Below are positions 11,328 through 21,333 of a stretch of DNA of 64,000 nt, in pieces. The notes under the pieces were generated by a model. That model was not told the DNA's origin and did not search any database. It saw only the letters and a list, made by a program, of their open reading frames with translations. The position numbers and the translations under genes are program-made. Positions within the stretch are counted from its first letter, which is position 1. Every line of letters begins with the position of its first letter. This DNA comes from Fereydounia khargensis (Eukaryota > Basidiomycota > Ustilaginomycetes > Urocystidales > Fereydouniaceae), in contig JAOCZO010000025.1 in assembly GCA_026413255.1 (NCBI GenBank), forward strand, positions 91,795-155,794. Reading direction: 5' to 3'.

Positions 11328-13289
11328 ATGCATAGAGATCTGAGCAACGCCAACCACTCTTCACTTCCACAATTTGGGAGACCTGCAAGATACACTTTTA
11401 ATCCTGCTCATTCTTTCGGACGTCCCACATCTCCCGACACAAGTCCATCTCTCACCTTCACCTCCCGCAGCAGCAGTCCTGAGGCACCGAGTCCCATCTC
11501 CATGTCGACTGAATTTATCGCTTACACCAGCGCAAACGAGGCTCTCAATGAGACATCCTTGACGACCAACACCTTCGAGTCAACCATGAACGTAAATCCG
11601 ACCCCATCTCAGGTCCACGTTGACACCAACGCAACTTCTCGTTTTGAAGATGGGTCCAACCTTTGGAGCGAAGGCATGAAGAACGTCATGTCAAGTCTCA
11701 TCGGTGCACCTCAGCCCAAGGGGAGGCCCAATCTCTCTTACCTGAACGCCGCCGATGCCAAGGCATCCAATGACGAGCCCCTCCGACCCAACGATGTCGA
11801 GGCCATCACGTCCATCTGGGACATCCCCCGTGAGACCATCGCCATGGCTGCCAACTTTTCGGACGGTTATGAAGAGCAGTCCTTCGCCCAGCCCCTGTGG
11901 CCTTCGACCTACTCAAACGAGCACCACCACCAGAGCTCTGGATTTGCGCCCTCCTATGCTCCTCAGCAGTCCGTCTCTGCCTCAGGCCTGCCGATCGCTG
12001 ATGCACCCAGGTCCCGACCGGGCACGGAGCTTCCCATGCTCAATGAGCCTCGCGATTTTTCTCGTCGCCAGCTTTACCCTCACTCTCGCAACATGGACGT
12101 ATCCACTGGCTCGTACTGGTCCTCACTTCCTGAGCAAGGTAGCTTGTCCAGCGAGTCAGGCCCACTGCAAGACCCACGCGGACACACGCTGAGCAGCTCC
12201 AGTACTCGCCGCTCAAATGGACCTCCCACGCTACCCGAGACACGTGGTTCCCGCAGCTGGTCCAATGCGTCGATGGACAACGGAGCGTACGAGTTCCCTT
12301 CGTCTTCGCTGGGCAAGCGCGGCTATGAGGAGGAGATGACGGTCAACGAGCAGGATGCTGCCTTCCGCCGATACTCGCTCGCGCCAAACATGGTTCTGTC
12401 TCGCCCCTCGTCCAACATGATGCCTTACCGCCCTGTGGTGCCGATGGACCCTCGACGATCGTCACTGCCTGCTGAAGAGGCGTCCTACCCGGGCGTGATG
12501 CCAATGCAGCCGCCTTCGTCGCGACCGTATGCGAGTCCGTCCTGGTCCAGCTGGAACGGATCGAACCCTGCTCTGGCGTCTCCTGGTCTGGGAGCTGGGC
12601 AACACTCTCGAATCCCAACTGCAGAAGCCTCTCCAGGGAGCAACAAGCGACACCGGCGCCAGAGCTCTGTTGCTGGCGGCAATGCAACAAATACAGCCAG
12701 CGTGCTTGCCAATACGCCGTTCCATATCACCACCGACATTGTACTGCGCGCACCGGCGGGTTCCAAATTGGAGGATGTGTACTACGACGAGCACTGCGAG
12801 ATCCAGACGGGTATTCCTGATCCGCCAGCCTCTGACTTTGAGGTGGCAAACGAGGACGACAAGCCCAAGCTACAGACGGACAAGCTGCGATTCCCCGGTG
12901 ACTTGTACACACCACGCTGGGTTCGAGGAACTGGTAACGCCCGTGAAGCGTGGTGCGACCGATGCGAGCAGGGCAACTGGTTGCAACTGAAGAACTCACA
13001 ATACTGGTACGACCAAGTGCACAAGCATGGCATCAGCTCTGTCTCTGGTCTTCGCTTCACACCGCCCACGCACCTGAAGATCTACTCGGATGCAGCGGGC
13101 ACGGTAGAGGCCAAGTGTCACCAATGCAAAGAGTGGGTACTCATCTGCACCGCCAAGCGACGCCGTAACTTTGCGGCCTTCTTCAAGCATGCCCACGCCT
13201 GCCACTCATACAGGAAAGCATCGGCCGTAGGCAATGGCCCGATCGTAGAGCACAACCCAGGCCACAAGAAGAAGCACCTCTCTGCCTAG
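11328..13289 (+). CDS. Transcription regulator with Rua1-type C-terminal zinc-binding domain
   Basis: Single exon, 653 residues. The first 460 residues are low-complexity, rich in Ser, Pro, Asn and Gln, as in fungal activators. Residues about 465-650 resemble the C-terminal domain of Ustilago maydis Rua1, the regulator of the ustilagic acid cluster (family Rua1_C). Diagnostic pieces are the PRWVRGTGNAREAWCDRC segment around residue 530-545, the WYDQVHKHGIS segment, and a second Cys/His group, CHQC near 596 followed by HAHACH about 25 residues later. This gives a probable C2H2-like zinc site. The protein is probably nuclear and DNA-binding; its targets are unknown. It is not Rua1 itself as far as can be told, because no ustilagic acid genes are nearby. 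The upstream intergenic space of 10 kb is unusually long. Confidence 0.85.
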   Translation: MHRDLSNANHSSLPQFGRPARYTFNPAHSFGRPTSPDTSPSLTFTSRSSSPEAPSPISMSTEFIAYTSANEALNETSLTTNTFESTMNVNPTPSQVHVDTNATSRFEDGSNLWSEGMKNVMSSLIGAPQPKGRPNLSYLNAADAKASNDEPLRPNDVEAITSIWDIPRETIAMAANFSDGYEEQSFAQPLWPSTYSNEHHHQSSGFAPSYAPQQSVSASGLPIADAPRSRPGTELPMLNEPRDFSRRQLYPHSRNMDVSTGSYWSSLPEQGSLSSESGPLQDPRGHTLSSSSTRRSNGPPTLPETRGSRSWSNASMDNGAYEFPSSSLGKRGYEEEMTVNEQDAAFRRYSLAPNMVLSRPSSNMMPYRPVVPMDPRRSSLPAEEASYPGVMPMQPPSSRPYASPSWSSWNGSNPALASPGLGAGQHSRIPTAEASPGSNKRHRRQSSVAGGNATNTASVLANTPFHITTDIVLRAPAGSKLEDVYYDEHCEIQTGIPDPPASDFEVANEDDKPKLQTDKLRFPGDLYTPRWVRGTGNAREAWCDRCEQGNWLQLKNSQYWYDQVHKHGISSVSGLRFTPPTHLKIYSDAAGTVEAKCHQCKEWVLICTAKRRRNFAAFFKHAHACHSYRKASAVGNGPIVEHNPGHKKKHLSA

Positions 13290-13563
13290 ACCCGGCCTAG
13301 CATTTCTCTCCCACTTGCTTTCGCCATCCGCCTGCATACCACCATTCCACCACACTTTACTCGCCACCCCTCATATACCACCGAGTTACGCTGTACGCTA
13401 CTCGTATCCGAAATGTGCTATTTGTTTCTATGCTTTGTACTTCGTATTCACAAGGAATTCAGATACCGACTACAGTGTCATAGACCATGCTGAGTGAGGG
13501 ATACGAATGTTGCGCCTTTGATGCTAGGCGGGGGGGGGGTATACAGATGGTGACAGGGAGGGA
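13290..13563. other. Convergent 3' spacer with a G run
   Basis: Spacer between the 3' ends of two convergent genes. It contains a run of 10 G at about 13530-13539. No gene is seen. Confidence 0.6.
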
Positions 13564-15034
13564 TTAGAGTGTAAGATCGATCAGCATTTCGTCAGATGTG
13601 ATGACGTCGGTTGTTTGACTAGCTGGTCTTGTTTCAATGAGGACACAATCGAGCGTCTCGCGTGGACCGCTGCCCAGACTGAGTGGGCCGATGGGTTCGT
13701 ACTGCGAAGGAGGATCAGGTTGTCGTACGACTCTAAAACGGGGCAGGAATGGCTGGAGTGTCTTGCGAGCAAACTTGAACTTGAGTACGTTGTCTTGCAC
13801 CCAGCTCTTCTGCTCTCGGGAGGTCAGAGCTAGTGAGGCGAGGAACAAAGTACGAGCGACTCGACTTACCTCAATGCGGTAAAGACCACAATAGACATAG
13901 CCAGAGGGTGGAGCGAACACGTTGTCGGGTTGATATTTACGTATAACGCGAACCGAGCGACGAGAGTGTGAGGATCTACGAAGGATGGCTGCTTTGTTGC
14001 CGTACGACTTGGACAGTGCACTGGACCTCGTGCTAATCATGCGACCTTGGGTCGGGCCAATACTGGCTTCCTCTGTCGTCGAATAGACAAACGTGTGTCC
14101 TTTACGCAGCCAATGTGAGTTCATTTGCTCGACTTGGGAGCGAAGGACAGAGGATAAGGCAACGTACCGAGATCTTCAACGCTAGCATCCAGACACAGAC
14201 TCCATAAGCCGACTTCTTCGTTTCCTGCCATGTCTTCGTTCGAATCATGTACTCCGTGTTTGGCGCACTCGGCCAGCGTGGCAAACCAGCTGCCAACGTC
14301 AACGTTCGGATCCTTGGGTGGACCAAAGAGTTGCAGGCTGTTTTTGAATCGCAGACGCCGCAACTCCTCTTCCACGGATAGTTTGGGCGGCGCAGGTGCA
14401 GGCTTGGGCGTGGGTGTGGGTGTGGGCGTGCTTGTACCTGTGCGTGAGCCTGTGCTTTGGGCGACTCGCGTTGAGCGTCGAGTCGGCGTCATGGTGACCT
14501 TGGTCGGTGAGGCGGGCCTTGATGCCGGTGTTGTCTTCTTCTTTTCGGTCTGCGAGGACTGGTAGATCCCAAGCGACATGAGTAGCTCTGGAGGGAATGC
14601 ATCAGTGACAGTGTCCAGCTGACAGAGAGGGTCAAGAGAGGCAACAGCAACGCACCCATGTTTGCGCGAATATTCTCGGCTCGTTGTCGCTCGTATTCGG
14701 CCTGCTGAGCGGCGGCCTCGTCGATATCCTCATCATCCTGCTTTTCCTTGTCGCCGTCGCGTTTCACGTTACGGTTCTCCTTGTCTTCATCTTGGTCATC
14801 GCTGGTCTCAAGACTTGTCAACGAGTCGGTATCTGAGTCATGCTGGGTCCGCATGGCAGCCGGTGCCGATGCTCTTCGCTTCACGCTGGCCCTCATCTGG
14901 GTCTTGGTCGTGGTCTGGATGAGTGCCTTACTTTTGGTTCTGCGAGGACCAGCGTACTTGTTCGGCTTGTAGTACATGGTGCCCGGCAGAGGCTTGGCTT
15001 TGCGTGGGCTTCCACGACGTAGCGTGTCCGCCAT
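13564..15034 (-). CDS. SRA-YDG domain protein
   Basis: Four exons: 15034-14656, 14587-14168, 14099-13870 and 13809-13564. Introns are 68, 68 and 60 nt, all GT..AG, and the joined frame gives 424 residues. The N-terminal 210 residues are basic and acidic low-complexity (an acidic stretch with DDQDEDKEN, then a TPTPTPTPKP linker). Residues about 214-370 follow the SRA-YDG fold in order: FGPPKDPNVDVGSWF, ECAKHGVHD, a shortened VEDLGHTFVY strand, LSKSYGNKA, SVRVIRK, and GYVYCGLYRIEKSW followed by FKFAR. SRA domains bind modified or hemimethylated DNA. Here the usual SGGYEDD and TGSGGRD motifs, which form part of the binding pocket, are changed, and the YDG signature reads YCG. No RING, PHD or SET domain is present. 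Role inferred: a chromatin or DNA-binding reader, possibly with altered specificity. Confidence 0.82.
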
Positions 15035-15396
15035 GGTGATGGTGAGGATGAGCGCTGGAAGTGAGATGGAGCAGGAGGCAACCTTTACTTTGCGCTTTCT
15101 TTGAACCCTTTTAGTGTTTCTTCTCTGCACTGCTCTGCACTCTCTCTGCACGGTTCACACATCGAGTTGGTTCGGACAAAGGCGCTCAGGGTCCGGTCCT
15201 CCTTTCTTCCTTTGCTCCTTCTCTTTGTAGCCCCACCAGTCTCCTCCTCCTCTCCTCTGCTCGTCTGCCTCCCAGTGTCTGCTGGTGCCTTTGTGACGTG
15301 GGCCGACTTTTCTTGCACCGTGTGTCGTTAGTTAAATCACGCGTCTGCTTTCTTTTCGACGCGTGGGTTGCCCTTTCACGGCGCAAATGACCACAA

Positions 15397-15432
<36 letters not shown>

Positions 15433-15594
15433 AGAGGTGATTTTGCTCCTTTGTTCGCACGCTCCGCTCATGACTTTGGCTGCTACGGTACTGTACGGTA
15501 GTCAGTGCGTCGCTCGCTATACGCATTCTCAAGCTCCATTCTACAGATACCGTTCTGTAATCTACATTTGACTTTGACTTTGCTCGCCTTTCTT
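15035..15594. other. Intergenic region, promoter of the SRA gene
   Basis: No gene seen. It holds the 5' region of the SRA-domain gene (minus strand), a GGCT microsatellite at 15397-15430, one TACTGTA motif near 15488, and the 3' side of the prolyl oligopeptidase gene. Confidence 0.6.
15397..15430. repeat. (GGCT)8 microsatellite
   Basis: Eight and a half perfect tandem GGCT units. The complementary CAGC repeat also occurs near 4609-4634. Confidence 0.95.
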
Positions 15595-18168
15595 TCAAAG
15601 CTTGCCGCCGTCTTCATTGATCAGCTTGAGGCCCAGCGCGCGGCTCACAATCGAGAACTTTTCTGCCGACTCCTGGATGCGCTTCTGTGTCGACTTGCCC
15701 GCGCCGTGTCCAGCGTCCAGCTCAACACGCAGCAGCAGCGGGTTGGGGTTCTCGGCGAGCTTGTGCTGCATCTCGGCCATCAGCTTGAACGAGTGCGCCG
15801 GCACCACCCTATCGTCGTGGTCAGCGCACGCGAGCACCGTCGTCGGGTACACCTTATCCCCGTTGACATTGTGCAGCGGCGAGTAGGCGTAGTTGTAGTC
15901 AAACATCTTGGGGTCCTCGATCGGGTTGCCGTAGTCTGCCACCCACGCTCGTCCGATTGTCCACGTCGAGAACTTGAGCATGTCCATCACGCCCACATCA
16001 GCGATGCCGGCTCCCACGCCGTGCTCCTCCGCGCACTGGTTGATGCATGCCGCAACGCCAAGGCCACCGTTGCTGCCGCCGTTCAGGATGATCTTGCCCT
16101 TGGCCGCGTACTGCGACTCGTGCAGGTACTTGGCCGCACTCAGCGCATCGTCAAACACGTTCTGCTTGTTGAATAGCGAGCCAGCCTCATGCCACTCGTC
16201 TCCGTACTCGCCGCCACCACGGCAGTTGACGAACGCGAGCACGCCATTGTACGAAGAGATCCATGTCATGAACGAAGGCGCGAACGTAGGTCCAATCGGA
16301 ATGTTAAAGCCGCCGTAAAAGTAGAGCAATGCCGGGCTCGAACCGTCCCTCTTCACCGTCTTGGGATACGTGAGGAACATGGGCACCTTGGTACCGTCCT
16401 TGGACGTGATAAACACCTGCTCGCTCACAAAGTCCTCGGCTCGGATTCCCTCCACTTTGGTGCTCGAGTAGAGCGTCTGTCCCGCGTGCTTCTCGCTTCC
16501 CTCCGATCCCGCCTTCCAGTCAAAGCGAAGCACCTGACCAGGATTGACGAACGAGACAAACGATACATAGGCGGTGTGATCTTCCCTTCGACAAGAGATC
16601 TGGCCAATGGTGCCCACCAAGTCCGGCATCAGTCGCTCCACCTGCTTTCCCGTCTTGAGGTCGTACTGGTACAGCTCGTCCTTGACATCGCGCGAGTAAA
16701 CAACCAGCAGCTTGTTGTCCGAGATGGGCGAAACGGAGGACAGGCGTGCCTTCTTGTCTTCGGGGATGAGATCATGCACCTCCACGTCTGTGCCCTCCAG
16801 CTCCCAGACTTGCTTGCCCGACTGAGCCTTGGTAAAGTCAAGGTCGGCATAAACAACACGTTGGTTGGGGGCATCCTTGTTCGTGACAAAGTAGAAACGG
16901 TTGCCGTCGTTTGTCAAATAGCTGAGGTCGTACTTGAAATCGAGTGCCAGCGGAAGCCACTTCATCTGCCCGCTGATCTCCTGATCTTCGAGCGAGGCGA
17001 TAAACGCACGCGACTTTGTGTCCGTGTCACGCGAGTTGCCCACCATGAGATACTTGCCATCATCCGAGATGGACGTGCCCCACATGGATGCAGGAATCTT
17101 GATGTCCTTGGAGATGACGAGAATGTCCTCGGACTGCGGTGTGCCGAGCTTGTGGTACCAAAGCTGAGCATCGTTGTTGGCGTCTGTCTCAGTGCCCTTG
17201 TCCGTGACGTTGACCGAGGGGAAGGTCTGGTAAAAGACACCCTTGTCGTCATGAGTCCACGTAGCACCGCTAAACTTGATGTTCTCCAGCACGTCGTTCA
17301 GGCGATCCTTGCCACCTGTGGCGTCAACGTAGGGGGCGAGCTCGTCCTTGGAGAGCTTTGGGGTGCCGTCCGAGTTGTATCCATTCTCAGGGAGTCGGAA
17401 GGGCTTGTCAGTCGAGCGGAAGTAGAATGTGTTCCAATCCGAGCCGCTCTTGGAGATGGAGTAGGCCAAGAGCTTGCCTGACTTGGAGAACGAGGTCGAT
17501 GAGAGGGCAACAGTGCCATCAGCGCTGAGTAGGTTCATGTCGAAGAAGATCTCGCCAGTAGGATCGCGCTGGTCTTTGCCTGCACGCTCCTCGACCTGCT
17601 GCTGTGTGGCACGGTAGATGAGTCCCTGCGGGCTGAGTCCCGAATTGAACGAGTAGTAGTAGTTACCGTCGCCCTTGATGGAAGGGTTGCTGGCGCGGGC
17701 AAAGTTGTAGTTCTCCTCGATGCGACCCTTGAGAATATCAAGATCAGGCTGGCAGCCCTTGAGATAGGACTGGGTGAGGTCTGCCTGAGCATGGACCCAT
17801 TCTTTTGTCTCTTCCGACTGGCTTGGAGGCGTCTCGAGCCAGGCGTAAGGTTCCGGAACGGTGACTTTGCCCTTGGCAGCCGAGTTGTAGGTGGTCGAGG
17901 CATCCGCATCACGTCGGGCCTTGGGATAGGTGTTGGGACCAGGCTGCCATCCAGGCGCGTTGGAGGGCTTGGCGGCGGAAGACATGGTGCTCCGGGATAG
18001 AATGAGCGACTTGAATGCGGGCAAGGGCTGATGCTTGTGCTGCTGCGAGTAGAGGAGACGAGTGGAGGAGGAGTAGGGGCTGGTTGCGGAGCGAAGGATG
18101 GCACGGGAAGGGGAAGGGAAGGAAGACGATGTTGATCTGGCGGCGTTATAAGCAGCAGAGGAGAACAT
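15595..18168 (-). CDS. Prolyl oligopeptidase (serine peptidase family S9A)
   Basis: Single exon, 857 residues from the ATG at 18168. It cleaves short peptides after proline. The N-terminal beta-propeller comes first and the C-terminal alpha/beta-hydrolase domain carries the catalytic triad: Ser in GGSNGG (about residue 696), Asp in ADHDDRVVP (about 785) and His in DAGHGAG (about 819), with near-normal spacing. Known enzymes are about 710-730 residues long. The extra 60 residues from 18168 to an internal ATG at 17985 (MSSAAKPS) are rich in Ser, Arg and Ala with no acidic residue, like a mitochondrial presequence. Two starts could therefore give mitochondrial and cytosolic forms. The frame stays open further upstream to 18417, but those residues look unlike protein. 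The gene is divergent from cdk1. Confidence 0.93.
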   Translation of the reverse strand: MFSSAAYNAARSTSSSFPSPSRAILRSATSPYSSSTRLLYSQQHKHQPLPAFKSLILSRSTMSSAAKPSNAPGWQPGPNTYPKARRDADASTTYNSAAKGKVTVPEPYAWLETPPSQSEETKEWVHAQADLTQSYLKGCQPDLDILKGRIEENYNFARASNPSIKGDGNYYYSFNSGLSPQGLIYRATQQQVEERAGKDQRDPTGEIFFDMNLLSADGTVALSSTSFSKSGKLLAYSISKSGSDWNTFYFRSTDKPFRLPENGYNSDGTPKLSKDELAPYVDATGGKDRLNDVLENIKFSGATWTHDDKGVFYQTFPSVNVTDKGTETDANNDAQLWYHKLGTPQSEDILVISKDIKIPASMWGTSISDDGKYLMVGNSRDTDTKSRAFIASLEDQEISGQMKWLPLALDFKYDLSYLTNDGNRFYFVTNKDAPNQRVVYADLDFTKAQSGKQVWELEGTDVEVHDLIPEDKKARLSSVSPISDNKLLVVYSRDVKDELYQYDLKTGKQVERLMPDLVGTIGQISCRREDHTAYVSFVSFVNPGQVLRFDWKAGSEGSEKHAGQTLYSSTKVEGIRAEDFVSEQVFITSKDGTKVPMFLTYPKTVKRDGSSPALLYFYGGFNIPIGPTFAPSFMTWISSYNGVLAFVNCRGGGEYGDEWHEAGSLFNKQNVFDDALSAAKYLHESQYAAKGKIILNGGSNGGLGVAACINQCAEEHGVGAGIADVGVMDMLKFSTWTIGRAWVADYGNPIEDPKMFDYNYAYSPLHNVNGDKVYPTTVLACADHDDRVVPAHSFKLMAEMQHKLAENPNPLLLRVELDAGHGAGKSTQKRIQESAEKFSIVSRALGLKLINEDGGKL

Positions 18169-19891
18169 GGATGGACGTAGGTTGATGAGGTGCGGATAGG
18201 TGTTCTCCGCACGACAGACAGACAGACAGTACGAGCGACTGAGGAAGAGAGGATGATGAGATTGCGAAGGCCCGTTCACAGACGGGTTGGGTTCGGCAAC
18301 TACGGTGCGGTTCGGCAGCAACTCACAATTTGTGTTTGCTGCTGCGCCTTTTCCAGAAGGAGTCGCGCAAGCTCCAACGAAATGAATGCACCGGCTGCCC
18401 TCGAGCCGCGCTTGCATAAACTTCAGGGAGGGCCTGGCATGTGTGTGGCGCGTGCGCGCGTGTCTGAGTGGAGGGGAAAGGAGAGTACCCTAGCAGCCTA
18501 CCTCGCGGGCGAGCGGGCGAGTGAGCCAACCCGGCCGACTGGGCTGGCCAGCGTGGGACTGCCTGACTCTCGATCGCTCCAACTCGATAGATATCGTAGG
18601 GCTGGCCCTGTCTCATTTCCGTGCCGTATGAAGACTGTAACATGACATGTTGGTGGGCAGTTGCTCAAGCTCTTTTGAGTTTTGCTTCGCTTTCCTCCAG
18701 TGGTGAACGGCCATGGGTCCAGTCTCTTCAATGCCTTTTTTTCGCCTGTGTCGCGCGCCGTTGCTAGGAGGAAGCCGCGAAAGAGCAAGAAACTCCGTCG
18801 TCGTCACCTGCCGTGACGCGTCAAGGACCCCGCGGACCTACTTGTGACTGACTAGTAATTCCAAGCTAGGGACGGCGTGTGCCGAGACCAAAACTTGGCC
18901 ACTTTTCCCACTCAGGACGGGGACTCCGTGTGCGCGACCGTGACTCTGGTAGAGACGCGCCTGTTGCATGGGTGTTGGCAAGTGAGATGACTTGGGAACA
19001 TAGAAAGAGTAGACAACAGACGGCCAGGCAGCAGAGCAAGCCCCCAAACAATGAGATTCGAGCTGATCTCGTCAAGAGGGTGAAAGAAAGACCATGGGAT
19101 GGCGATCCTTTGCTGCATGTAGGGCGAAGCAACCCGATCAGAATGGCAACAACCAAGGCCAGGCCAGGCGAATCAAGGGATACCGTAATGCGGCCTCTCT
19201 CCAGCCAAGGGAAGAGTGAGCCAGAACAGGCGAGGAGAGATAGAAAGAGAGAGAGAGAGACGCGATCAGACTGATACACCCTCCCCCGAGCTGACTGCAC
19301 TCTCCTTGCAGCCAACAGGCAAGCAGGGCCAGCAGACACGCAAAGCAAATCAACTCAATCCAACTTGAACCCCGAGCTCGAGAGAGCCAGACGCGAGCGC
19401 GGAGCGAGAACAACACTTTTTTGATTTTTCCTCGCAACCAAGGCTCAGGCTCAGGAGCAGGCGCAGGCCCAGAGAGAGAGAGACTGGCCCTGCTGCGCCC
19501 GCACGTCCCTTTTCCAGCTCCGTGTTGGTGCTGTTGCTGTCTCTGTTGCTCTTGCTGGTTCGCGTCGTTGGCCACACAAACCGCGCGACAGTCATCCAGT
19601 CAGGCAGCCAGTCGGCAGTCTTTTTGCGCCAGAGCTTGCCTCACGCTCCTCCTCTTCCATACAATCTTCTCTTCTTGCAACTGACGACCATTGTTCATCC
19701 ATCCTTCTTCATCGGCAGCTCTTCGAATCTCTCCAGCTTTACGAATTCAACCTCTCCAGGCAACGTCCCAGTATCAACAGCAACGCGACAACACCACCAC
19801 AGCGCACACAAAGTCCAACCCGCGTACAGCAAAACATTTTAGGGACATAGTCGAAGCGGGCATTGACACGGCCTGATACTGCTCACTAACG
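18169..19891. other. Divergent promoter region between POP and cdk1
   Basis: No gene recognised in 1.7 kb. It contains a CAGA run near 18217-18230, one CGGTTCGG at 18308, a GA repeat near 19242-19260 and a CT-rich leader before cdk1. It probably holds the promoters of both flanking genes. Confidence 0.6.
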
Positions 19892-20940
19892 ATGGAAAAC
19901 TACCAAAAGATTGACAAGGTTGGAGAGGGTGAGTATCCTCCACCCCCAGCCAAGCCTATCCCGACCCTGCCAAGCTGACTCATGCAAACGCCTCGTCTCT
20001 TCTGCCCCTAAGGAACATATGGTGTCGTATACAAGGCTAGGGACCTGACACCAGGTGCCAACGGGCGAATTGTCGCCCTCAAGAAGATTCGCCTTGAAGC
20101 CGAGGACGAAGGTGTGCCTTCCACGGCTATCCGTGAGATCTCCCTCCTCAAGGAGCTTCGGGACGACAACATTGTCAGGTGTGCACCGCTTCTTCCTCCA
20201 CCGGTCTCGATTTGATCGCCACTGACCACTTCTTCCTTCCTCCAACTGACAGGCTTCTCGATATTATCCACCAGGAATCCAAACTTTACCTCGTATTCGA
20301 GTTCCTCGACCTCGACCTTCGCAAGTATATGGACAATGTCCCCTCTAACTCGGACGGCATGGGTCCCGAGATTGTCAAAAAGTTCACCTACCAGCTTATC
20401 CGCGGCATCTACTACTGCCACGCCCATCGCATCCTTCACCGTGATCTCAAGCCTCAGAACCTGCTCATCGACAAGGAGGGCAACCTCAAGCTGGCCGACT
20501 TTGGTCTTGCACGTGCCTTCGGTATCCCCCTGCGTACATATACCCATGAGGTTGTCACACTTTGGTACCGAGCTCCCGAGGTACTCCTTGGGTCACGCCA
20601 CTACAGCACCGCAATTGACATGTGGTCGGTCGGCTGCATTTTCGCAGAGATGGCCATGCGCTCACCACTCTTCCCCGGTGACTCGGAGATTGACGAAATC
20701 TTCAAGATCTTCCGCACTCTCGGAACACCGACCGACGAGCTTTGGCCTGGTGTCAAGTCGTTACCGGACTACAAGACTTCGTTCCCGCAGTGGAAGGGTG
20801 TGCCGTTGGAAAAGGCGGTGCCCAAGCTGGACGCGAATGGCATTGACCTGCTGGCGGGCATGCTGGTCTATGATCCTGCGGGCCGAGTCAGTGCCAAGAG
20901 GAGCTTGTCCCATCCTTATTTTGCCGACCTGCTCGCATAG
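19892..20940 (+). CDS. cdk1: Cyclin-dependent kinase Cdk1 (PSTAIRE type)
   Basis: Three exons: 19892-19928, 20013-20178 and 20253-20940, with introns of 84 and 74 nt. They join to a 296-residue kinase, the usual length for Cdk1/Cdc28/Cdc2. Visible marks are the glycine loop GEGTYG holding the Thr-Tyr pair that Wee1-type kinases phosphorylate, the cyclin-binding helix PSTAIRE, the catalytic loop HRDLKPQN, the DFG metal motif, and the T-loop threonine in [14 protein letters not shown]. The exact PSTAIRE distinguishes it from the Cdk5/Pho85 group. It drives cell-cycle transitions together with cyclins. The first exon is only 37 nt, so the start depends on the splice, but the sequence [13 protein letters not shown] is typical of the family. 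Confidence 0.97.
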
Positions 20941-21150
20941 AGAGATGCCGTCACTCGACTCGCTCCTGGCTGCTCCATCTCTCATGACAGTAGCCTCGAC
21001 ACTCTGACTCGGACTTTTCTGCAACAATGTATCATTCTGCTATCCAACTCTCCTTCCCGAACATCACCGCCCAACCCCGTCTCTCCGACTCTTTTCTCGG
21101 TTCCCATTCCTCTCTTTCTCCCCCCCCCTGTCGCCTACTTCCTGACACCC

Positions 21151-21175
21151 CGTCACGTCACGTCACGTCACGTCA
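21151..21175. repeat. (CGTCA)5 tandem repeat
   Basis: Five perfect 5-base units in the spacer downstream of cdk1. Confidence 0.95.
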
Positions 21176-21198
21176 CACTTACATCCACACACTCATAG

Positions 21199-21242
21199 GC
21201 TTTTCGTATAGCTTTTCGTATATTCAATAGGCTTTTCGTATA
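21199..21242. repeat. Three copies of GCTTTTCGTATA
   Basis: Two adjacent copies and a third after an 8-base gap, in an AT-rich 3' region. The repeat may serve 3'-end formation; that is a guess. Confidence 0.85.
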
Positions 21243-21333
21243 TCAAGGTGTAATTCCTGTTTCCCATCAACACATGGTGATAAAAAAGGCCGGGTATGAT
21301 CTCGTGACGCAAGGATTACGAGTGTCTGATGCT

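Larger units (their letters stand above)
20941..21333. other. Convergent 3' spacer with short tandem repeats
   Basis: Lies between the 3' ends of cdk1 and the GH18-like gene. It holds five CGTCA units (21151-21175) and three copies of GCTTTTCGTATA (21199-21210, 21211-21222, 21231-21242). No gene is seen. Confidence 0.7.

Noticed and set aside
16189-17481. A 430-codon open frame opposite the prolyl oligopeptidase gene
   Set aside because: Antisense shadow of a well-conserved GC-rich gene; composition (Val, Arg, Leu, His-rich) is typical of the reverse complement of coding DNA.
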